Of a stretch of DNA of 6,455 bases, positions 1 to 5,000 are shown piece by piece. The position numbers were made by a program, and so were the translations under genes. The DNA is from Lachnospiraceae bacterium (GTDB taxonomy: Bacteria; Bacillota; Clostridia; Lachnospirales; Lachnospiraceae), in the NCBI GenBank assembly GCA_017964745.1, contig JAGCRJ010000247.1, forward strand, positions 1 through 6,455, in the 5' to 3' direction. Below the pieces are notes generated by a model. The model worked only from the letters and a program-made list of their open reading frames with translations. It searched no databases and was not told where the DNA came from. The first letter of the stretch is position 1; every line of letters starts with the position of its first letter.

Positions 1-1190
1 ATTACCGCAAGAAGATGGAGAAGGCAGGAGTAACTCCCGATGACATCAAGTCCATCGAGGATCTTCACAAGCTTCCCTTCATGTCCAAGGCAGACCTCAG
101 GGAGACTTATCCCGACGGACTTCTCGGTGTTCCCAAGAAGGATGTTGTCAGGATTCATTCAACTTCCGGAACCACAGGAAAGAGAGTAATCGCATATTAT
201 TCTCAGGAAGACCTTGATCTGTGGGAGACCTGCTGTGCAAGAGCACTTGTTGCTGCCGGAGCGACCGAAGAAGACATTGTACAGGTTTCATACGGCTACG
301 GTCTTTTCACCGGAGGTCTCGGACTTCACGGCGGAAGCCAGAAGGTCGGCTGCATGACCGTTCCCATGTCATCGGGAAATACCGAGCGTCAGATCATGTT
401 CATTCAGGATCTTAACGCATCGATCATCTGCTGCACTCCTTCCTATGCCGCATATCTCGGCGAATCAATGAAGGAGATGGGACTTACTCCCGCAGATATT
501 CCTCTTAAAGCCGGAATCTTCGGTGCAGAGGCATGGAGCGAGGAGATGAGAAAGAGCATCGAAACCGCTCTCGGAATCAAGGCATATGACATCTACGGAC
601 TTACCGAGCTTTCCGGTCCCGGTGTTGCATATGAATGCAGTGAGCAACACGGAATGCATATCAACGAGGATCACTTCATTGCGGAGATCATCGATCCCGA
701 TACTCTCGAAGTCCTTCCCGACGGATCGACCGGAGAACTTGTTTTCACCGCCATCGATAAGAAGGCTTTCCCCATGATGAGATACCGTACCAAGGATATC
801 TGCAGACTCTCCAAGGAAAAGTGCAGCTGCGGAAGAACCTTCATCAGAATGGCGAAGCCCATGGGAAGAAGCGATGATATGCTCATCATCCGCGGAGTCA
901 ATGTATTCCCTTCACAGATCGAAACCGTACTTCTCGAGCATGGTTATCAGGCTAACTACCAGATCATCGTTGACCGCGTGAACAACACCGACACCTTCGA
1001 TATCCAGGTAGAGATGACACCCGAGATGTTCACCGATAATGTTTCCGATATCACCAAGGCTCAGAATGAGCTTATGCAGGGACTTGTCAATATGCTCGGC
1101 ATAAAGGCAAAGGTCACCCTTGTTGCTCCCCAGACCATCGCAAGAAGCGAAGGAAAAGCTGTCCGTGTTATCGATAAGAGAAAAATCTGA
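1..1190 (+). CDS. paaK: Phenylacetate-CoA ligase family enzyme (AMP-forming), 5' end missing
   Basis: This adenylate-forming ligase joins an aryl acid (phenylacetate, or possibly indoleacetate or a similar acid) to CoA using ATP, in the cytoplasm. The frame is open to the left edge: the codons before the first ATG at 15 read Y-R-K-K, as expected inside the family's N-terminal region. The gene therefore starts upstream, and roughly 35-45 residues are missing from a usual length near 430. Numbering from that internal Met, visible motifs are the phosphate-binding STSGTTGK (49-56), the adenylation motif YGLTE (194-198), YRTKD (257-261), a CSCGRT cysteine motif (270-275), the hinge GRSDDM (284-289) followed by RGVNVFPSQIE, and RSEGKA (378-383) with the likely catalytic Lys381. 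The C-terminus is complete. The ACT-domain gene follows 15 bases later, a pairing that suggests arylpyruvate/arylacetate metabolism rather than the aerobic paa pathway. The exact acid substrate cannot be read from the sequence. Confidence 0.93.
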   Translation, partial: YRKKMEKAGVTPDDIKSIEDLHKLPFMSKADLRETYPDGLLGVPKKDVVRIHSTSGTTGKRVIAYYSQEDLDLWETCCARALVAAGATEEDIVQVSYGYGLFTGGLGLHGGSQKVGCMTVPMSSGNTERQIMFIQDLNASIICCTPSYAAYLGESMKEMGLTPADIPLKAGIFGAEAWSEEMRKSIETALGIKAYDIYGLTELSGPGVAYECSEQHGMHINEDHFIAEIIDPDTLEVLPDGSTGELVFTAIDKKAFPMMRYRTKDICRLSKEKCSCGRTFIRMAKPMGRSDDMLIIRGVNVFPSQIETVLLEHGYQANYQIIVDRVNNTDTFDIQVEMTPEMFTDNVSDITKAQNELMQGLVNMLGIKAKVTLVAPQTIARSEGKAVRVIDKRKI

Positions 1191-1198
1191 TAAGGAGG
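1191..1198 (+). promoter_or_regulatory. Strong Shine-Dalgarno for the ACT-domain gene
   Basis: TAAGGAGG lies directly after the paaK stop codon and seven bases before the ATG at 1206. It is a near-perfect complement to the 16S rRNA 3' end. It fixes the start of the ACT gene and suggests efficient translation from a transcript shared with paaK. Confidence 0.9.
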
Positions 1199-1205
1199 TA
1201 CTAAT

Positions 1206-1640
1206 ATGAGCGTTAAACAGATCTCTATATTTCTTGAAAATAAGCCCGGCAAAATGTGTGAGATGACTGAAGTTTTAGCAGAGCGCGGAATCAACATGAG
1301 AGGTATCTCCCTTGCAGAGACCGAAGGCTTCGGAATCGTACGTATCATCGTTGACGATGTCTATGAAGCAACGACCGTACTCAAGGATTCCAATTATATC
1401 AACAAGCTCACCAGCGTCGTTGTTGCGGAGATCCCCGATATTCCCGGAGGATTAAGCATGATCCTCAAGGTATTTGCCGATGAGAAGATCAATCTTGAAT
1501 ATATGTATGCTCTTTCAGCCGAGCATTCGGGCAACAAGGCTTACATGGTATTCCGCGTAAACGATCACAAGGTAGCTCAGGCCGCACTTACCAAGGCCGG
1601 CATCCGCGTTGTATCGCAGGACGACATACCGACACTGTAA
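1206..1640 (+). CDS. Tandem ACT-domain protein, probable amino acid-binding regulator
   Basis: This small cytoplasmic protein of 144 residues is built from two ACT domains and nothing else. ACT domains are beta-alpha-beta-beta-alpha-beta ligand-binding modules that usually bind amino acids at dimer interfaces. The first spans about residues 3-70, with the loop motif NKPGKM (12-17) followed by the helix and RGINMRGISL. The second spans about 72-140, with DIPGGL (78-83) in the equivalent loop and KINLEYMYA after it. No catalytic or DNA-binding domain is present. The start at 1206 is set by the strong ribosome binding site. Stand-alone two-ACT proteins of this length are commonly encoded next to paaK-type ligases and indolepyruvate ferredoxin oxidoreductase genes, so a role in sensing an aromatic or branched-chain amino acid and tuning the ligase is a reasonable inference. 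The ligand and the partner protein are unknown. Confidence 0.9.
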   Translation: MSVKQISIFLENKPGKMCEMTEVLAERGINMRGISLAETEGFGIVRIIVDDVYEATTVLKDSNYINKLTSVVVAEIPDIPGGLSMILKVFADEKINLEYMYALSAEHSGNKAYMVFRVNDHKVAQAALTKAGIRVVSQDDIPTL

Positions 1641-1665
1641 AAGAAAAACAAGGGCCACGGCTTAA

Positions 1666-1726
1666 GTGAACAATGGAACCGTCCCTTCGTTCACCCGGCA
1701 AAACAGCGGAACCGTCCCCCTGGTTT
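1666..1726. repeat. Two tandem small hairpins sharing a GGAACCGTCCC loop core
   Basis: The 11-base core GGAACCGTCCC occurs twice, at 1675-1685 and 1708-1718, exactly 33 bases apart. Each copy sits in the loop of its own short inverted repeat. Copy 1 is flanked by GTGAAC (1666-1671) and GTTCAC (1689-1694), a perfect 6 bp stem. Copy 2 is flanked by AAAACAG (1700-1706) and CTGGTTT (1720-1726), a 7 bp stem with one mismatch. The stem sequences are unrelated while the loops agree. On the minus strand the core reads GGGACGGTTCC. From memory, this core recurs in intergenic DNA of many Clostridia and other bacteria, sometimes with similar flanking stems, which suggests a dispersed non-autonomous repeat family. 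That recollection is not verified here. The array fills most of the 100-base gap before the ABC transporter gene. Its function is unknown. Confidence 0.7.
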
Positions 1727-1740
1727 GGCATCAATAAATC

Positions 1741-3492
1741 ATGAAAAATAAAAGCGGCAAAAAGATCATGAAGAGACTTTTCGAATATATCGGAAGATAT
1801 ATTCCTGCGGGAATCTTTGTGCTCATTTTTGCCGCTCTTTCGGTTGCTTTCTCGCTTTATATCCCGGTACTTACCGGAAGGGCGGTGGACCTTCTTACTC
1901 CCGGTCCCGGAGCCATTGATATGGAAGCGGTCATTGTTGCAGCCGGAAAGGTGGGCATAGCAGCACTTATTTCCGCTTTCTTCCAGTATCTGATGAGCAG
2001 GCTCGGAAACCACATAACATATCATGTGGTGAGTGACATCAGAAACGATGCGATGAAGAAGATACAGGAGCTTTCAATAAGCTATCTTGATTCGCACAGG
2101 ACGGGCGATATACTCAGCCGTATGATAACGGATGCGGATACATTCGCAGACGGTCTTCTGATGGGCTTTACACAGCTTTTCACAGGCGTCATGACGATCG
2201 TCGGAACACTTATCTTTATGGTAAGACTTAATCCCCTGATCGCACTTCTTGTCGTGCTCATCACTCCTTTATCACTTGTTGTCGCAAGGTTCATTGCTAC
2301 AAGATCCCATTCAATGTTCAAAGCACAGTCCGAAGCAAGGGGAATTCTTACGGAGCTATCCGAGGAGATGATCTCATCGCAGAAGACCGTGAGGGTATTT
2401 TCTTACGAAGACGAAGCTATAGAGCAGTTTGAAAAAGCAGACGATAAGCTCTGCAGCGCTTCACTCAAGGCAATCTTTGTCTCAAGTCTTACCAATCCTT
2501 CGACCAGGTTTGTCAATTCCTGTGTCTATGCACTTGTCGGAGTCGGCGGTGCACTTTATTCGATCGGAGGCGGCATCTCTGTCGGAGGTCTTACAGCATT
2601 CCTAGGATATGCCAGCCAGTATACCAAGCCCTTCAATGAGATCTCCGGCGTTGTTACGGAATTTCAGAATGCACTTGTATGTGCGGGAAGGATATTCGAA
2701 CTTATTGATGAAAAGAGCGTTATCGCGGAAGCTTCCGAGCCTGTGGTCAAGGACAGTGTTAACGGTAACGTTGATATAGAAAATGTCGATTTCAGTTATG
2801 TGCCTGACAGACCTCTTATCGAAGGCCTTAACGTGAACGTGACAAGCGGTCAGAGGATCGCAATAGTGGGTCCGACCGGATGCGGCAAGACCACCATTAT
2901 CAATCTCCTTATGAGATTCTATGAACCCATAAGCGGATCCATCAGGGTTGACGGAAGAGACATAAGGGAGATATCCAGAAAGGATCTTCGCAACTGTTAC
3001 GGAATGGTTCTCCAGGAAACATGGCTTAAGTCGGGAACGATAATGGACAATATCCGTATGGGCAAACCGGGAGCAAGCGATGAAGAGGTCATAGAGGCCG
3101 CAAAGGCATCACATGCACACGGTTTTATCAAGAGACTTGAAAACGGTTACGATACCGTTATAGGGGAAGAAGGAGAAGGCTTATCCCAGGGCCAGAAACA
3201 GCTTCTGTGCATCTCAAGGGTAATGCTCGCACTTCCTCCGATGCTCATTCTCGATGAAGCGACAAGCTCGATAGATACGAGAACCGAACTTAAGATTCAG
3301 AGCGCGTTTGCAAAGCTTATGAAGGGACGTACGAGCTTCATCGTAGCCCACAGATTATCGACGATCAAGGAGGCCGATCTTATTCTCGTAATGAAGGACG
3401 GTCATGTTATCGAAACCGGTAACCATGAATCACTCCTTGCTTCAAAAGGCTTCTACTACGATCTGTATACCGCACAGTATTCCAACGCTTAG
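1741..3492 (+). CDS. ABC exporter half-transporter (fused membrane and ATPase domains), TM288-like
   Basis: This is an inner-membrane ABC exporter subunit of 583 residues, with a type IV (MsbA-like) membrane domain of about six helices (roughly residues 15-320) fused to a C-terminal ATPase domain (about 340-583). ATPase motifs are complete: A-loop Tyr353, Walker A GPTGCGKTT (377-385), Q-loop Gln425, X-loop TVIGEEG (472-478), signature LSQGQ (481-485), Walker B LILDE (502-506) with catalytic Glu506, D-loop SSID (509-512) and H-loop His537. The LSQGQ signature and the C-terminal GFYYDLYTAQY resemble the catalytic subunit of heterodimeric exporters such as Thermotoga TM287/TM288. Those normally sit next to a degenerate partner gene, but none is adjacent here. 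A TAA at 1735-1737 leaves ATG 1741 as the first ATG; another ATG at 1768 is possible. Neither has a clear ribosome binding site. A MutS-like gene follows after 11 bases, so co-transcription is likely. The substrate (drug, lipid or peptide) cannot be predicted. Confidence 0.93.
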   Translation: MKNKSGKKIMKRLFEYIGRYIPAGIFVLIFAALSVAFSLYIPVLTGRAVDLLTPGPGAIDMEAVIVAAGKVGIAALISAFFQYLMSRLGNHITYHVVSDIRNDAMKKIQELSISYLDSHRTGDILSRMITDADTFADGLLMGFTQLFTGVMTIVGTLIFMVRLNPLIALLVVLITPLSLVVARFIATRSHSMFKAQSEARGILTELSEEMISSQKTVRVFSYEDEAIEQFEKADDKLCSASLKAIFVSSLTNPSTRFVNSCVYALVGVGGALYSIGGGISVGGLTAFLGYASQYTKPFNEISGVVTEFQNALVCAGRIFELIDEKSVIAEASEPVVKDSVNGNVDIENVDFSYVPDRPLIEGLNVNVTSGQRIAIVGPTGCGKTTIINLLMRFYEPISGSIRVDGRDIREISRKDLRNCYGMVLQETWLKSGTIMDNIRMGKPGASDEEVIEAAKASHAHGFIKRLENGYDTVIGEEGEGLSQGQKQLLCISRVMLALPPMLILDEATSSIDTRTELKIQSAFAKLMKGRTSFIVAHRLSTIKEADLILVMKDGHVIETGNHESLLASKGFYYDLYTAQYSNA

Positions 3493-3496
3493 AGGT
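3491..3496 (+). promoter_or_regulatory. Ribosome binding site of the first MutS-like gene
   Basis: AGAGGT begins inside the ABC transporter stop codon and lies about seven bases before the ATG at 3504. It is a moderate Shine-Dalgarno match. It supports 3504 over the out-of-frame ATG at 3499, and its overlap with the upstream stop codon implies translational coupling. Confidence 0.55.
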
Positions 3497-3503
3497 AAAT
3501 GCC

Positions 3504-5000
3504 ATGGCACTCAGTCTGCTGTTCCATAGCGGCACTCCGGAAACCGGCATCGCGGTACCGGAGTCCGTCTTCACCGATCTGAACCTCGATCAGGTCCTTG
3601 ATAAGGTGTGCGAAGGATGGGATGAGAATGTCAGATCTCTTTATTCTTCTTTTCCACCATGTAAGGAGGACGAGGATTACAGAAGAGCGATCTATGAGGA
3701 TGTCAGAAACGATTCTGTCTATTCCGCGCTGTTTAATTATCACGCGGGAATAAAGAGCCGTCTCGAATACGCATCCAAGATCGATAATGCATACGAACTT
3801 GTCCAGAAGAGGGTATGGTTCCTCAGAGTTATATATACATATGTTTCTTCGCTTGAAGCCCTTGACGCCGAGCTGAAAAAGGCGGCACCTAAGTCGGAGG
3901 GCATCAAAGCATTTTCTTCTTTTCTTTCCTCATATATATCAGACGAATATTTTAAAAAACTAAGCTCGGACGCAACTTCTCTCTGGAAGGAGCTTTGTGA
4001 TTTTCATGTTGTTCTCACATACGACAGGGGACAGTTTACGCTGACGGACGGTACGGCACCCGGAGCGTATGAGAAATTTCTCAGAGAGCTTTTCCCCGAT
4101 CAGAAAAGAGTGTTTGACAATCCTTTCACCGATACCGAGTATTATTCGGATCTCGAAGCTGAGATCGTAAGACTCTTCACCAGAAAGAATAAGCAGTTCT
4201 TCAAAAAGCTTGAAGCCTTCTGCAATAAATATCCCAGTGTGGAAAACAGTGAACTTTCCGTGATCGAAACTGAGATGGTCTATTACCTTGCCTATGCCGC
4301 GTTTGAAAGAAAGATGAAAAGGGAGGGATTCGAAATGTGCATGCCCTCCGTATCTTCAGACAAGCTGTCCGCCGAAAAACTTTACGACATTGCACTTGCG
4401 ATCGCCAATTCCGAACTCGGAAAGAAGGTTGTTCCTAATGCACTGATGCTTTCCGGTGATGAATCATTCTTTGTTCTGACCGGTCCCAACCAGGGCGGAA
4501 AGACAACCTACGGAAGAAGTCTCGGTCAGCTCATATGGCTCAGTAAGATGGGCTTCAGCGTTCCCGCGGATAAAGCTGATGTTCCTTACTTTACCGATCT
4601 GTGCACGCATTTTTCCGTTGAGGAAAGTGCCCAGTCCGGACGCGGAAAGCTGATGGATGAGCTCGAAAGATTAAAGCCGATCATGGATGAGAGCAAGGAC
4701 GGAGCATTTGTTGTCATAAACGAACTCTTTACCACCGCGGCGAATTACGATGCCACAGAGATGGGACAGAGAGTCCTCAGAAAGCTTATATCCAAGAAGT
4801 GCAAAGGCATCTACGTAACACATATCGGAGAACTTACGGGGACCGGAGACGGAGTTGTGAGCCTTATCGCGGATGTCGATGAAAACAACAACCAGACCTT
4901 TGAGATAAGACGCAGCATGCCGGTTGATGTTAACACGGTCAACAAACTTGTACTCAAATACAGACTTACCTACGATCAGTTAAAGGAGAGATTCTCATGA
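3504..5000 (+). CDS. MutS-like ATPase, first of a tandem pair; function unknown
   Basis: This 498-residue protein carries a MutS-family ATPase domain in its C-terminal third. Motifs are Walker A GPNQGGKTT (327-335), THFSVEES (368-375) in the region of the MutS serine loop, Walker B VVINE (403-407) and a switch histidine in VTHIGEL (His440). The N-terminal 300 residues are mostly charged helix and appear to correspond to a MutS-like core/lever region. The N-terminal mismatch-recognition domain of MutS (with its Phe-X-Glu motif) and its connector are absent, so classical mismatch repair is unlikely. Walker B has Asn406 where MutS has Asp. The N-terminal FTDLNLDQVLDK and the C-terminal KYRLTYDQLKERF match, from memory, a widespread but uncharacterised MutS-related family that occurs as one member of a gene pair. 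The protein looks full length. It shares the ABC transporter operon and overlaps the next MutS-like gene by four bases, which points to a heteromeric complex. Databases may call it simply 'DNA mismatch repair protein MutS', which overstates what is known. Confidence 0.88.
   Translation: MALSLLFHSGTPETGIAVPESVFTDLNLDQVLDKVCEGWDENVRSLYSSFPPCKEDEDYRRAIYEDVRNDSVYSALFNYHAGIKSRLEYASKIDNAYELVQKRVWFLRVIYTYVSSLEALDAELKKAAPKSEGIKAFSSFLSSYISDEYFKKLSSDATSLWKELCDFHVVLTYDRGQFTLTDGTAPGAYEKFLRELFPDQKRVFDNPFTDTEYYSDLEAEIVRLFTRKNKQFFKKLEAFCNKYPSVENSELSVIETEMVYYLAYAAFERKMKREGFEMCMPSVSSDKLSAEKLYDIALAIANSELGKKVVPNALMLSGDESFFVLTGPNQGGKTTYGRSLGQLIWLSKMGFSVPADKADVPYFTDLCTHFSVEESAQSGRGKLMDELERLKPIMDESKDGAFVVINELFTTAANYDATEMGQRVLRKLISKKCKGIYVTHIGELTGTGDGVVSLIADVDENNNQTFEIRRSMPVDVNTVNKLVLKYRLTYDQLKERFS
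4983..4988 (+). promoter_or_regulatory. Internal Shine-Dalgarno for the second MutS-like gene
   Basis: AAGGAG lies within the Lys-Glu codons near the 3' end of the first MutS-like gene, eight bases before the ATG at 4997. It fixes the start of the second gene. With the ATGA stop/start overlap at 4997-5000, it indicates coupled translation and probably matched output of the two proteins. Confidence 0.85.

Noticed and set aside
15..17. ATG at 15 as the true start of the paaK gene
   Set aside because: The frame stays open to the left edge with family-like residues (Y-R-K-K) before it, no Shine-Dalgarno precedes it, and the protein would be about 40 residues short.
1666..1726. CRISPR array
   Set aside because: There are only two copies of an 11-base core, with no longer direct repeat, spacer series or cas gene.
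1641..1740. Plus-strand promoter or intrinsic terminator in the intergenic gap
   Set aside because: No convincing -35/-10 pair is visible, and no hairpin is followed by a T-run on the plus strand, so neither is annotated.
1588..2025. Minus-strand open frame of 145 codons spanning the intergenic gap
   Set aside because: It overlaps the ACT and ABC coding sequences antisense, reads through the repeat array, has low-complexity basic content and no family resemblance. The plus-strand genes explain the region.
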